From: Planctomycetia bacterium
Lineage (GTDB): Bacteria; Planctomycetota; Phycisphaerae; UBA1845; UTPLA1
Reading direction: 5' to 3'
NCBI GenBank assembly: GCA_015200345.1
Contig: CP054187.1
Span: 1,038,470 to 1,102,469, forward strand
Length of the DNA stretch: 64,000 nucleotides
A program made the position numbers and the translations under genes. The notes under the pieces are model-generated. The model ran no database searches. It had not been told where the DNA came from and saw only the letters and a program-made list of their open reading frames with translations. Positions 54,423 to 63,626 of the stretch are shown in pieces (position 1 is the first letter of the stretch; each line of letters begins with the position of its first letter).

Positions 54423-56395
54423 TCACACACGCCGGCGACGATTCTCGCGCGGACCTCCTGCCGGCAACCGGCGCCGACGGTCAAACGCGCCGCGCCGATC
54501 CGCGCTTGAGCACCGTGCTGATCACCAACGGCAACTTGCTTTCCATGCTGTCGCTGGGTGATTGGCTGTACCACCACGGGCATCACCTCAAGGCCGTCGT
54601 CATCACGACGAAGCTGCCCTCGACCAAATCGAACCTGACCGGCTTGTGGAAGATGTACCTCCGAAGCGGGTTCAGCTACACCTATTTCAAGCTGAACACG
54701 AATCGCTTTCTTCCGTCGCGGCTGGCGGCGCGCGGGCTTCCGACAACCATCCCGCAACTGATCCGGCTTTACCGGTTGCCGACGGACATCATTTACGCCG
54801 ACAACGTCAACGACGCCGACGTGATTCGGCGCATTCGATCCTATGAGCCGAGCGTGCTGTTGAGTTTCAGCGCAACAAGCCGGTTCTCCGACGCGCTGAT
54901 CGAGGTGCCCTCGCGCGTCGCGCTGAACATTCACTACGCCCTGCTGCCCGAGTACGCCGGCCTGTCGCCGTATTACTGGTACGTGCATCACCGTGAGACG
55001 GTCGCCGGCATCACCATGCACGTCATTCACTCGAAGCTGGACGCCGGGCCGATCATCTGCCAGGAGCGATTCGACGCGCAGGGCATCACGTCGGTCACCG
55101 GCCTGCTCATTCGGCAGATGGAGCTGGTCTCGCCCGTGCTGTGCCGCTATTACGACGGAGACCTGCATGAGGACCGCGCGACGCCGCAAAACCTCACCAG
55201 GCGAACCTATTACCGCCATCCCACGCGGCAGCAGGTCTGGGACTTCAAGCACCGCCGATTGCAGTTCACCACGCAGCAGGACGTGAATCGTGTCATTGAA
55301 ATGGCACGATTCTGCCGCGATCGCGCCCCGCAGGCCGTTGCCGATAACTTTCAACGCCGCGCTCGGCTCTGCACGCCAGCCGATCTGCGCTCCAGCCTTG
55401 CCGAGGGCGACGCTTCCGCACCGCCGAATGCCAGGCAGGACATCGCCCAGATCGCGCGATCGTGGTACGTCCCACCCAAAGTGCCGCGCCGCGATACGTT
55501 CCTGGTCTACTCACTCGACTTCGTTCTGGCGACGCTTCAGGGATGCATCGCCGAACCGCAGCGCGTCCGCCGCACCGCGCCGTGGCTCACCGTCGGCGTC
55601 ATCGTGCGCTCGCTCATGGCGATCATGCAGATCGTCATCATGGGACTGGCGTGGGTGCCAATCCTCAATTGGTTTGTCGAAATCGCCGCGCGCACCTTCA
55701 CCCGTAACGCCGCCGGCTTCTTCCTGCGAAGCTGTTACTGGAAGGCCCGGCTCAAGCGGCTCGGGGTCGATACCATCATCGACCAGGGCGTGGAAATCTG
55801 GGGGCCGGCCAACGTCTGCATCGGCTCCCACGCTCACATCGACACCAATGTGCGACTCGCCGCCGGCGAACGCCGCCACCGGCAACACGGCTACATCGTC
55901 GTCGGCGATCACGTCCACCTCGGACCCGGTGTCCACATCGCCGGACGCGGTGGCGTCGAAATCCGTGATTTTGTCGGCATCATGGCCAACGCGCACCTGT
56001 ACAGCGCCACCGGCGTCATCGAGCGACCCCAGGATCCCGGCCAGCTCATCAGCATGTCGCACATGGCCCCGCACGATCAGCAATACGTGTACGAAGCGCC
56101 GATTCTCATTGATGATTTCGCCTTTGTCGGCATGATGACGCGCATCATGCCCGGCGTGAAGATCGGCTATGGCGCGATCGTCCACGCGAATTGCGAAGTG
56201 ACCCAGGATGTTCCGCCATTCGCCAACATCGGCGCCGTGCCGCGCGGCCGCCAGATCGGCTGGCGACGCCCGCGCCGGCGCAGCCCGCATTTGAACGGAA
56301 ACGGCGAAGCCCCTGCGACGGGCGCGAAGCCCACGCCGCGCTCGACGGAAACGCCGTCGTTCGATTCGTTGGGGGGTTCCGATCTTGCCCGCTGA
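54419..56395 (+). CDS. Fusion of formyltransferase and left-handed beta-helix acyltransferase
   Basis: A 658-residue two-enzyme protein. Residues about 30-330 resemble a formyltransferase of the methionyl-tRNA/sugar type, with the catalytic set Asn170, His172 (NIHYALLPEYAG) and Asp208 (SKLDAGPII). One or two membrane helices lie at about 388-425. Residues 450-610 are a hexapeptide-repeat left-handed beta-helix acyltransferase (VEIWGPANVCIGSHAHI, HVHLGPGVHIAGRGGVEI, AFVGMMTRIMPGVKIGYGAIVHAN). The start is GTG 54419 (with GGAG upstream); a longer upstream frame is a shadow. Both activities suit a sugar amine or hydroxyl exposed after deacetylation. The fusion is unusual. Confidence 0.82.
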   Translation: MITHAGDDSRADLLPATGADGQTRRADPRLSTVLITNGNLLSMLSLGDWLYHHGHHLKAVVITTKLPSTKSNLTGLWKMYLRSGFSYTYFKLNTNRFLPSRLAARGLPTTIPQLIRLYRLPTDIIYADNVNDADVIRRIRSYEPSVLLSFSATSRFSDALIEVPSRVALNIHYALLPEYAGLSPYYWYVHHRETVAGITMHVIHSKLDAGPIICQERFDAQGITSVTGLLIRQMELVSPVLCRYYDGDLHEDRATPQNLTRRTYYRHPTRQQVWDFKHRRLQFTTQQDVNRVIEMARFCRDRAPQAVADNFQRRARLCTPADLRSSLAEGDASAPPNARQDIAQIARSWYVPPKVPRRDTFLVYSLDFVLATLQGCIAEPQRVRRTAPWLTVGVIVRSLMAIMQIVIMGLAWVPILNWFVEIAARTFTRNAAGFFLRSCYWKARLKRLGVDTIIDQGVEIWGPANVCIGSHAHIDTNVRLAAGERRHRQHGYIVVGDHVHLGPGVHIAGRGGVEIRDFVGIMANAHLYSATGVIERPQDPGQLISMSHMAPHDQQYVYEAPILIDDFAFVGMMTRIMPGVKIGYGAIVHANCEVTQDVPPFANIGAVPRGRQIGWRRPRRRSPHLNGNGEAPATGAKPTPRSTETPSFDSLGGSDLAR

Positions 56396-58292
56396 ATCGT
56401 CCGCACGCCCCGGCCCACAATCCGATGGCGATCCGCGCGTCGCCGCCGCGAGCCTGTTTGATCGGCTTGGTCGCGCGCCGAGCATCGCACAAGTGGCCGC
56501 CGCGCTGCGCGAGCTTCAACCCCAGCGCGCGGTGATCGCGCCGGTGCGTCAGAAAATCGCGCTCGTTGGCACCTTCACGCTGGACGTACTCCGCGCCGCG
56601 ATCGACCTCCAAGCGCTTCGCGCCGGAATCAACGCCGACTTGTTCTTCGCGCCGTTCGGCCAAGTGGACCAGCAACTCCTCGACCCCGCCTCGGATCTGT
56701 ATCGTTTCAAGCCGGACACGGTCTTCGTCGCCGCGCGGCTGATGGACAGCGCCCCGGCCCTTTACCACGCATTCAACAGCCTCTCGTCGCGCGACGCCGA
56801 CGCGCTCGTCGACGATTCCATCACACGCCTTGTTTCCGCATTGGCGGCCTTCCGCTCGCGCAATTCGGCGCGTCTGCTTGCACACAACTGGGAACTCCCC
56901 GTGCGGCCGGCACTGGGCATTGCCGACGCCGCGGCCCCCTTTTCGCAAGCGGACTTGATTCGCCGCGCGAATGAACGGCTTCGCGAAGCGATTGCCCGCT
57001 TGCCGGACGCCTACGTCATGGACTACGACGCGCTGATCGCTCGGGTCGGCCGCGACGGATGGACCGACCCGCGCACGGCCTACTTGGCGAGAATTCCCGT
57101 GGCGCCGGCGCACTACTGGACCCTGGCGGGGTTTTACATCGCGCAGTTGCGTCCGCTGCTGGGCCTGTCAAAAAAAGTATTATGTCTGGATGCAGACAAC
57201 ACGCTCTGGGGGGGCGTCGTGGGCGACGTCGGACTCGAAGGCATCGCCCTGGGGCCGGATTATCCCGGCAATGCCTACGTCGCGTTTCAGCAGCGCGTGC
57301 TCGATCTGCACCGGCGCGGCGTCGTCCTGGCCCTGTGCAGCAAGAACGAGCCGGCGTCCGTGCTGGACGTCCTGGACCGCCACCCGAACATGGTGCTGCG
57401 ACGCGAGCATTTCGCCGCCCTGCGCATCAACTGGGATCCGAAGCCCGCGAACCTTCAGGCCATCGCCGCCGAGCTGAACCTCGGCCTGGACAGTTTCGTC
57501 TTTCTTGACGACAGCCCCGTCGAGTGCGAACTGGTGCGCGCAACGCTCCCGCAGGTGACGGCGATCGCGCTGCCCGCCGAGCCGGCCTCTTACCCCGGCG
57601 TGATCGATGCCCTGGACTGCTTCGATCAATGGACGCTTTCGGAGGAAGATCGGCGGCGCGGGGAACTCTATCGCGCCGAATCGCAGCGGCGCGAGCTGCA
57701 ATTGGTGGCGGTCGATCTGCCGACGTTTTACCGGCAACTTCAGATGACGCTGACCATCGCGGTCGATCAGCCGATGCATGCGGCGCGCGCGGCGCAGCTT
57801 GCCGCGCGCACCAACCAGTTCAACATGAACACCATCCGCTGCTCGGAGGACGACGTCCGGCGCTGGATGGCCTCCCCGGATCATCACGTCGTCACGGCGG
57901 CATTGGCCGATCGCTTCGGCGACAGCGGCATCATCGGCTTGGCCGTCCTTCGGCGCGCCCCGACCGAATGGACGCTGGACATGCTGCTGATGAGCTGCCG
58001 CATCCTGGGTCGAACCGTTGAGCAGTCGTTCGTGCGATGGCTGGCGGCGCAGGCCCGCGAGGCAGGCGCCGCGACGCTCGCGGCGCGATTCGTGCCCACG
58101 GCGAAGAACCAGCCGTTCGCCACGTTTTACGAGTCGTGCGGTTTCATCCGCACCGGCGAAGCCGACGGCGCGATCCGCTGGAGCCTTCCGCTGGCATCGG
58201 CCGATACAACTACACCCGACTGGATGACGATTGCGCGGGAGCCATGCGGTTCGACCGGCACGCCGACCCCATCCGCGGGAGCAAAGGCATGA
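56385..58292 (+). CDS. FkbH-type HAD-IIIC protein with C-terminal GNAT domain
   Basis: A 635-residue protein. An SGNH-like N-terminal region (about residues 55-260, VGTFTLDVLRAA...) is followed by the HAD-IIIC domain with nucleophile pair Asp269/Asp271 (LCLDADNTLWGGVVGDVG), CSKNEPASV and FLDDSPVECELV, then a GNAT-like domain (about 450-620). FkbH-type proteins load a glyceryl unit from 1,3-bisphosphoglycerate onto an acyl carrier protein, or make acyl transfers in glycan and O-antigen loci. The TTG start overlaps the previous stop by 11 bases. The carrier protein is encoded right after it. Confidence 0.88.
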   Translation: MPAESSARPGPQSDGDPRVAAASLFDRLGRAPSIAQVAAALRELQPQRAVIAPVRQKIALVGTFTLDVLRAAIDLQALRAGINADLFFAPFGQVDQQLLDPASDLYRFKPDTVFVAARLMDSAPALYHAFNSLSSRDADALVDDSITRLVSALAAFRSRNSARLLAHNWELPVRPALGIADAAAPFSQADLIRRANERLREAIARLPDAYVMDYDALIARVGRDGWTDPRTAYLARIPVAPAHYWTLAGFYIAQLRPLLGLSKKVLCLDADNTLWGGVVGDVGLEGIALGPDYPGNAYVAFQQRVLDLHRRGVVLALCSKNEPASVLDVLDRHPNMVLRREHFAALRINWDPKPANLQAIAAELNLGLDSFVFLDDSPVECELVRATLPQVTAIALPAEPASYPGVIDALDCFDQWTLSEEDRRRGELYRAESQRRELQLVAVDLPTFYRQLQMTLTIAVDQPMHAARAAQLAARTNQFNMNTIRCSEDDVRRWMASPDHHVVTAALADRFGDSGIIGLAVLRRAPTEWTLDMLLMSCRILGRTVEQSFVRWLAAQAREAGAATLAARFVPTAKNQPFATFYESCGFIRTGEADGAIRWSLPLASADTTTPDWMTIAREPCGSTGTPTPSAGAKA

Positions 58293-58534
58293 GCGAATCG
58301 AACCTGACCCGGTTTCAGCGCGTCGTCGCAGCCGTGCTGGGAATTGAGCCGGCCGAAATCACCGATGCCCTGACCAATGACAAGGTCGATACCTGGGATT
58401 CGCTCAATCACATCAACATCGTTTCCGCGCTCGAGCAGGAATTCAGCATCATGCTTCCGACCGGCAGCATGGCCAGCCACCAATCGGTCCGCGGCCTGAA
58501 GGCGCTGCTGCGCGAACACGGCGTCGAGGTCTGA
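58289..58534 (+). CDS. Acyl carrier protein
   Basis: An 81-residue carrier protein. The phosphopantetheine attachment serine is in VDTWDSLNHINIVSALEQEF (Ser at about residue 38), with the D-S-L motif. The ATG overlaps the FkbH gene's stop (ATGA), so the two are made together and probably work together. It is not the housekeeping AcpP: the motif context and operon differ, and no fatty-acid genes are nearby. Confidence 0.9.
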   Translation: MSESNLTRFQRVVAAVLGIEPAEITDALTNDKVDTWDSLNHINIVSALEQEFSIMLPTGSMASHQSVRGLKALLREHGVEV

Positions 58535-58535
58535 T

Positions 58536-60071
58536 ATGCGGCGCTCCTCCGACGCCCGCCGAGCCTGGTGCGGCGCGTTTGGCGCGGCGATGCTGCTGTT
58601 CGCCTTCACCGCTTCGCCCTACCCGCAATGGCAGGACTCCGGCTGGCAGCAGGTACGCATTCTCACGCATCAACTTCATCACCCGCTCGGACTGGCGCTG
58701 GTTCATCCGCTGCACCATTTTCTCGGCCGAGCCGCGGTCGCGTTCCTGCCGTTCCTGGAGCCGGCGTACGCCATCACGCTCGTCAGCGCCGTCGCCGCGG
58801 CGGTCGCGGTCGCCAATATTGCTACGCTTGTCTTATTACTAACCGGATCGGGCGGCGCCGCGCTGATCTCCGCCGCTTCCCTGGCGGTGGCGCACACGTT
58901 CTGGCAGCTTGCCACCCACACCGAGTCGTACACCCTCTTCGCCGCCCTGCTCACCGCCGAATGGCTCTGCCTGGCACGCTATGTGCGCACAAGACGCACC
59001 GACTCCCTGATGGCCATGGCTTGTTTCAACGGTTTGGGTTTCGCCAATCACGTCCTGGCGACGCTGGCCCTGCCGATCAACGCCGCGATCCTGTATTTCG
59101 CCACCGCCGGCCGACGCGACGCGCGGCGAACCTGGACGGCCGCCGCGTGCTGGTGGACGCTTGGCGCGATGCCCTATCTGGCGATCATCGGCGCGCGGGT
59201 GGCGCAAACAGGCGACGTCGCCACCGCGCTGCGGTCCGCGTTCTTCGGAGAGTTCCGCGAGCAGGTTCTCAACACGCGCGTTAGTGTCTCAATGATGACA
59301 CGAGCCGGCGGGTTCGTCTTATACAACTTTCCGAATCTGACGCTCCCCCTCGCCGCCGCCGTATTCTTCACCGGCCGCGCGACCGCTTCGTCTGCCGATC
59401 CGGCCGAACGGCGCGCCCTGGCCTACTTCGTCCGATTCCTCGCCGTGGAGTTACTCGTCTATGGCCTGTTCGTGATTCGATACGCGATTGCCGATCAATA
59501 TACGTTTTTCATCCCTGTCTATTGCATCGTGGCCGCCCTCGCGGGCCTGGGACTGGCAAACCTCACGCCAAGACTGCGCGCGCGGGCGCCGGCTTTCGGC
59601 CTGGTCCTGATTCTGGTCACACCGGCTTGGTATTGGGCAACGGCGAAGGTTCTCTCTTCACGCCACACACTCGACGCGATGCTTCAAGGAAAGCCGTTTC
59701 GCGATGGCTATCGCTCGCTGCTCGTGCCCTGGGGCATCGGCGACGATCACACGGTACGCCTGAATCGCGCTGCCCTGGACTTGGCCGGGCAAAACGGCGT
59801 TATCCTTTTTGTCGACCCGATGATCGGCTTTAGCCTGCAATACGATCACCTAATCGGAAGATGGCCGAAGCACGTCCGACTGGTGGACATCGCAACGCCC
59901 ACGCCGGCTCGTCAGACTTTCCTGCGAAACCTGATCCGATCGGCCAAGACCGCCGGTCAAGCCGTTGTACTTGTTCCGGCATACCGCGATCGAGCGGAGA
60001 CCTTTCTGCACGAAGCGCGTTGGCGGCGCGAGGGCGAATTGTTCATGCTTGAAGCGCTGGACGGACCTTGA
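58536..60071 (+). CDS. Multi-pass membrane glycosyltransferase-like protein (DUF2723-type)
   Basis: A 511-residue membrane protein with about ten hydrophobic segments, resembling the DUF2723/GT-C group. The external loop after the first helix holds YPQWQDSGWQQVRIL and HPLGLALVHPLHHFLG, matching the DUF2723 pattern (acidic residue in an early loop, histidines before the second helix). GT-C enzymes use lipid-linked sugars outside the inner membrane. The gene starts one base after the carrier-protein stop. It may transfer a modified sugar or an acyl-sugar, but this is inference. Confidence 0.78.
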   Translation: MRRSSDARRAWCGAFGAAMLLFAFTASPYPQWQDSGWQQVRILTHQLHHPLGLALVHPLHHFLGRAAVAFLPFLEPAYAITLVSAVAAAVAVANIATLVLLLTGSGGAALISAASLAVAHTFWQLATHTESYTLFAALLTAEWLCLARYVRTRRTDSLMAMACFNGLGFANHVLATLALPINAAILYFATAGRRDARRTWTAAACWWTLGAMPYLAIIGARVAQTGDVATALRSAFFGEFREQVLNTRVSVSMMTRAGGFVLYNFPNLTLPLAAAVFFTGRATASSADPAERRALAYFVRFLAVELLVYGLFVIRYAIADQYTFFIPVYCIVAALAGLGLANLTPRLRARAPAFGLVLILVTPAWYWATAKVLSSRHTLDAMLQGKPFRDGYRSLLVPWGIGDDHTVRLNRAALDLAGQNGVILFVDPMIGFSLQYDHLIGRWPKHVRLVDIATPTPARQTFLRNLIRSAKTAGQAVVLVPAYRDRAETFLHEARWRREGELFMLEALDGP

Positions 60072-60180
60072 CCCATCCAGGGTACTCGCATCGGTTCAGG
60101 CTCGCACGGATACGATCGCATCGAACGTGTACCGGGCGTCGCCCACGCGGGCACTCCGGCCGGCAAAGGACGGCAAACCA

Positions 60181-60498
60181 ATGGCCTCGACTCATCCTGA
60201 CCCCATTGCACGCTGCTGCCGGACCATGCCGGGCGGCGTCGAAATATGCGTCAAGGTTGTGCCCGGTGCATCACGCAGCCGCATCGTCGGGCCGCTGGGT
60301 GATTGTCTGAAGATCCAGATCGCTGCGCCGCCGGAAAAGGGCAAAGCCAACGAGGCCGTGATCGCGCTGCTCGCCCAAACACTTCAATGCCCGCGATCGG
60401 ATGTTACGCTCATCGCCGGAGCGGCCTCACCGCGAAAATCATTTCTCGTGCGAGGGATGTCACTTGCAGCAGTCATCGGCGCGCTTGCTTCGCCCTGA
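60181..60498 (+). CDS. DUF167 (YggU-family) protein
   Basis: A 105-residue protein. The family motif KVVPGASRSRIVG (about residues 24-36) and PPEKGKANEAVIALLAQTL (about 48-66) are clear. These small proteins are widely conserved; the biochemical role is not known. The start at ATG 60181 gives a 20-residue N-terminal extension over the shortest relatives. It follows the glycan cassette by 109 bases and is convergent with the lipoprotein gene. Confidence 0.85.
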   Translation: MASTHPDPIARCCRTMPGGVEICVKVVPGASRSRIVGPLGDCLKIQIAAPPEKGKANEAVIALLAQTLQCPRSDVTLIAGAASPRKSFLVRGMSLAAVIGALASP

Positions 60499-60630
60499 TC
60501 CAGGCTCCGAGCGGGAGTCGAAGAATCGCCTGGACGAACAAGTGGGGAAATACGGCGGCAAACAAGCCGCCGTGGAAATGAGTGCATCGATTGCTTGCGC
60601 AATCGGCTTTTTGGTCTGGCGTTTCGGCGT

Positions 60631-61149
60631 TTACTTCTTATCCACCTTCCACACACCTCCCGTGCTTCGCACCAGGTCCAGCACCTTCCCCCGCGCGCCG
60701 GTGATCTGAATCCCCTGCTCATCGATTTGCAGATTCCACGGCCCCTTTTGTGGCGCGCCCTCGGGCAACTTCGTCAGATCCAGCGTCACGCGCGATACGT
60801 TATGCGTGAGCACCTCGATGCGATTCGCACCGGTCCACTTTGCCTCGATCGTCGCGTCGGCCGCATCGTCGAACGCCGTGCGGAAGACCACCCACGAATC
60901 CTTCGGCCGTTTCGGCGGAGAAGGCGGTTTGGGTGGTTCGACCTTCGTCGCGGGCGGCACCTGCGGTACGGCGGTCCCATCGCCCGATGCAGCTTGCGGC
61001 GGTGGAGACGGTTCAACGGACTTCGCCGTGGAGGGCGCGCTGGTCGCGCGACTGCCCTGCTCGCAGCCGACCGGCCCCGTCACCAGCGACGTAAGCAGCA
61101 TTCCACACGTCAACAGTCCCGAAACGCGGCGGTTTCCGTTGGATGCCAT
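60631..61149 (-). CDS. Lipoprotein of unknown function
   Basis: A 172-residue exported protein. The signal sequence ends with GPVGC, a lipobox with the modified cysteine at about residue 29. A proline-rich linker follows (about 35-85, [16 protein letters not shown]). The C-terminal ~85 residues form a compact, beta-rich domain ([20 protein letters not shown]...). The start at ATG 61149 follows AGGAAAGGG. No family is recognised. It is divergent from hslV. Confidence 0.75.
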   Translation of the reverse strand: MASNGNRRVSGLLTCGMLLTSLVTGPVGCEQGSRATSAPSTAKSVEPSPPPQAASGDGTAVPQVPPATKVEPPKPPSPPKRPKDSWVVFRTAFDDAADATIEAKWTGANRIEVLTHNVSRVTLDLTKLPEGAPQKGPWNLQIDEQGIQITGARGKVLDLVRSTGGVWKVDKK

Positions 61150-61224
61150 AGCCCTTTCCTCGATCGCGCGGTCACGATGGACCATCCGCGATATGATACC
61201 CGCGAACGTTCACAAGGATTCACT

Positions 61225-61824
61225 ATGTCACGCCTCACGCATTTCCGTTCCGAACCACAGAATCAACGCCGACCGGCCGCAGCAGCCGACCCGATGCGCA
61301 TCCGATCGACGACGATCTTAAGTGTGCGGCGCGACGGCCGCGTCGCGATGGGCGGCGATGGCCAGGTCACGCTGGGCGACAGCATTCTCAAGTCCGACGC
61401 GGTGAAAGTCCGGCGGCTGCACAAGGACAGCGTGTTGGCGGGGTTCGCCGGCGCGGCAGCCGATGCCTTCGCGCTAATCGAGCGATTCGAAGGCAAGCTC
61501 GAACAGTTCAAAGGCAACACGAAGCGCGCGGCGATTGAGCTGGCCAAGGATTGGCGCACCGATCGCGCCCTGCGCCGGCTGGAGAGCCTGCTCGCCGTGG
61601 CGGATCGCGAATGCAGCCTGATCATCGGCGGCAACGGCGATGTCATCGAGCCGTCCGATGGGATCCTCGCAATCGGCAGCGGATCCACCTGCGCGCTGGC
61701 GGCGGCCCGGGCGCTCGTGGCGCACACGGCGCTACCGGCCGCGCAGATCGTCGAGGCTGGGCTGACGATTGCCGGCGAGATTAACATTTATTCGAATCAA
61801 CATATCACGGTGGAGTCGCTGTAA
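61225..61824 (+). CDS. hslV: HslV peptidase subunit of HslUV protease
   Basis: A 199-residue threonine peptidase of the bacterial proteasome-like HslUV (ClpYQ) protease, which degrades misfolded proteins with the HslU ATPase. The mature N-terminal threonine follows [27 protein letters not shown], then [25 protein letters not shown] and [10 protein letters not shown], all strong family matches. A 28-residue leader precedes the catalytic threonine; ATG 61294 would cut this to five. The hslU gene is not in the window, although hslV and hslU are adjacent in many genomes. Confidence 0.94.
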   Translation: MSRLTHFRSEPQNQRRPAAAADPMRIRSTTILSVRRDGRVAMGGDGQVTLGDSILKSDAVKVRRLHKDSVLAGFAGAAADAFALIERFEGKLEQFKGNTKRAAIELAKDWRTDRALRRLESLLAVADRECSLIIGGNGDVIEPSDGILAIGSGSTCALAAARALVAHTALPAAQIVEAGLTIAGEINIYSNQHITVESL

Positions 61825-61878
61825 GCGGCGCAGCGCAAAGCCGCAACGAATCGATCCCCAGTGAAGGAGTCGCCCCAC

Positions 61879-62184
61879 GTGTCACGACTGGAAAAGCTGC
61901 AAGCCCTCCTGGAAAAAGAACCGAACGATGCGTTCCTGAACTTCGGCCTCGCGATGGAGCTGGCCAAGGCCGGGCGATTCGAGGAGAGCCTCGCCCAGTT
62001 CGACCGCACGATCGCCAATGATCCTAATTATATTGCCGCCTATTTCCAAAAGGGCCGCACGTATGTCAATCTGGGCGAAATCGACCGCGCCAAGGAAACG
62101 CTGCAAAAGGGCATCGCACAGGCCAACGCATGCGGCGAGACGCACGCGGCCGGCGAAATGTCGGAACTCCTCGCGACGCTGTAG
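61879..62184 (+). CDS. TPR-repeat protein
   Basis: A 101-residue protein with two to three tetratricopeptide repeats (NDAFLNFGLAMELAKAGRFEESLAQFDRTIANDP and YIAAYFQKGRTYVNLGEIDRAKETL as consecutive units). The GTG start at 61879 has AGGAG nine bases upstream; a GTG at 61861 is in frame but worse placed. It is probably co-transcribed with hslV (54-base gap) and is a likely protein-protein interaction module. Function is otherwise unknown. Confidence 0.85.
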   Translation: MSRLEKLQALLEKEPNDAFLNFGLAMELAKAGRFEESLAQFDRTIANDPNYIAAYFQKGRTYVNLGEIDRAKETLQKGIAQANACGETHAAGEMSELLATL

Positions 62185-62208
62185 CGTTGATCGCCGCCGG
62201 CCGCACCG

Positions 62209-63486
62209 CTACGGCAGCCAGAAATCGAGAATCGCGTAGGTGATTTCAAACAGCGCCGTCCGCACCGGCAGCGAGACCAGCTCCCACACCGCCTGCGCCG
62301 CCGCCAGCGGAACGCCGTAGAAGTTCAGCCCGTACAACGTGAGCGCGGCCAGCGGCGTCGTCGTGCCCCCCTCCTGCGGAATGCCGAAGATCACGCGCAG
62401 CACGTTTCGCAGGCACGTGCGATCCACGAGTTTGCGCGGACCATTGGATTGTTCGTTGTTGCCGGCCTGGCTGCCGTCGATCGCCGGCGGAATCGGCAAC
62501 GGCGGCGCCGGCTCGCATTCGTCGGGTGTACCGTTCGTATTGGCATCGGCGCTCGCGCCACTCATGATGTCGCAATGGTCGGGCACGTTGTTGCCATTGC
62601 AGTCGGCGGCCGACCCGCTGGCGATTTCGCAGGCATCAAGCGTGTCATTGGCGTTGCAGTCCAGTATGGGGTTCGCAACGATCTCGCACGAATCGAGGAT
62701 GCCGTTGCCGTTGCAATCCAAGGCGGCGTTCCCGGTGATCTCGCAGGAATCGAGTACGCCGTTGGTGTTGCAGTCGAATGCCGCGTCGGCGGCGATCTCG
62801 TCCTCGTCCGGTGTCTGGTTGTTGTTGCAATCGACCGGCTCGCCGCCTCCGCCCCGCGTGATGACGATGCTGGGCGTGTTCGACTCAATCGGCCAGCCAC
62901 TGTTGCCCATCAATGGATCGGCATCCGCAAACCGGATAATCGGCGGAAGATCGTCCCACGCCGCCCACTCGGCCGGGCCGATGCCGGAATAGATGAGAAT
63001 GTCTTCATTAATCGGCGGCGTGATCTCCAGCTCAAACTCAAAGAGCGTCGCCTTGCCGGTCAATTCCCCGCTAAGGGTCATTTCCGTCGCATTCTCAATC
63101 AGCTTGCCCGGCCCCGCAGCCAAGGTCGGCGGAAACTCAATATCAAAGGGGGAGAGAAAGGTCAGCGAGTTGGCCGCAACGTTCGCCGCGTCCGGCGCGA
63201 TCAGGTCCATTGAGTATGCAAAGAATGCGTCCTCAACCGGCACTACCACTTTGAGCTGGACCGTGACCAGAATCGGCTCGGTCGTGTCTTCAACGCGAAT
63301 CGTCAGCCGCTGGCCCGCGGCGCCCTGCTCCACGCTTGCCACGCCCGTGCCCGCGCCGGTCGCGCTGGTCACCTCGTACCACGCGTCGATTTCGGCCCGC
63401 GCCGGCAGCGGCAACCCGCCCGCCATGGATTGACCGATCAAACAAAGCAGCAGTCCCCGCAGAAAACCAACGGGCGCGCAAGGCAT
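62209..63486 (-). CDS. Secreted protein with six tandem calcium-loop repeats
   Basis: A 425-residue exported protein (signal peptide ending near LPLPARA). Residues about 35-210 are a beta-rich domain that resembles cohesin/dockerin-associated or cadherin-like surface modules. Then six tandem 19-residue units of the form D-C-N-x-N-x-x-x-D-x-C-E-I (residues about 219-326) carry Asp/Asn/Glu in calcium-loop positions. Such D-x-N-G-N repeats are common in planctomycete secreted proteins. The C-terminal ~100 residues include hydrophobic segments. No enzymatic motif is seen. It is convergent with the TPR gene. Confidence 0.8.
   Translation of the reverse strand: MPCAPVGFLRGLLLCLIGQSMAGGLPLPARAEIDAWYEVTSATGAGTGVASVEQGAAGQRLTIRVEDTTEPILVTVQLKVVVPVEDAFFAYSMDLIAPDAANVAANSLTFLSPFDIEFPPTLAAGPGKLIENATEMTLSGELTGKATLFEFELEITPPINEDILIYSGIGPAEWAAWDDLPPIIRFADADPLMGNSGWPIESNTPSIVITRGGGGEPVDCNNNQTPDEDEIAADAAFDCNTNGVLDSCEITGNAALDCNGNGILDSCEIVANPILDCNANDTLDACEIASGSAADCNGNNVPDHCDIMSGASADANTNGTPDECEPAPPLPIPPAIDGSQAGNNEQSNGPRKLVDRTCLRNVLRVIFGIPQEGGTTTPLAALTLYGLNFYGVPLAAAQAVWELVSLPVRTALFEITYAILDFWLP
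62509..62832 (-). repeat. 57-bp tandem repeat (six units) encoding calcium loops
   Basis: Six consecutive units of 57 bases (the last truncated to 39) inside the secreted-protein gene, each coding a 19-residue D-x-N-x-N-x-x-x-D loop. The DNA units are similar but not identical, and the reading frame is preserved. Confidence 0.85.
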
Positions 63487-63626
63487 GGAACAACCTCTCT
63501 TGGGGGGGAGATGCTGATTCTATGCCCGCATTCACCGCCAAGTCGACCGCCGGACCGCATCCAATGCAGGTGCTGTTATGAGGACTTTTGTGCTTATCGG
63601 GCGGCCTTGGAATGCATTCGCGTCAC

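Noticed and set aside
62509..62832. 57-bp repeats as a CRISPR array or dockerin-based cellulosome signal
   Set aside because: The units are in frame with the protein and have no spacers. The loops resemble general calcium repeats and there is no cohesin partner or catalytic domain.
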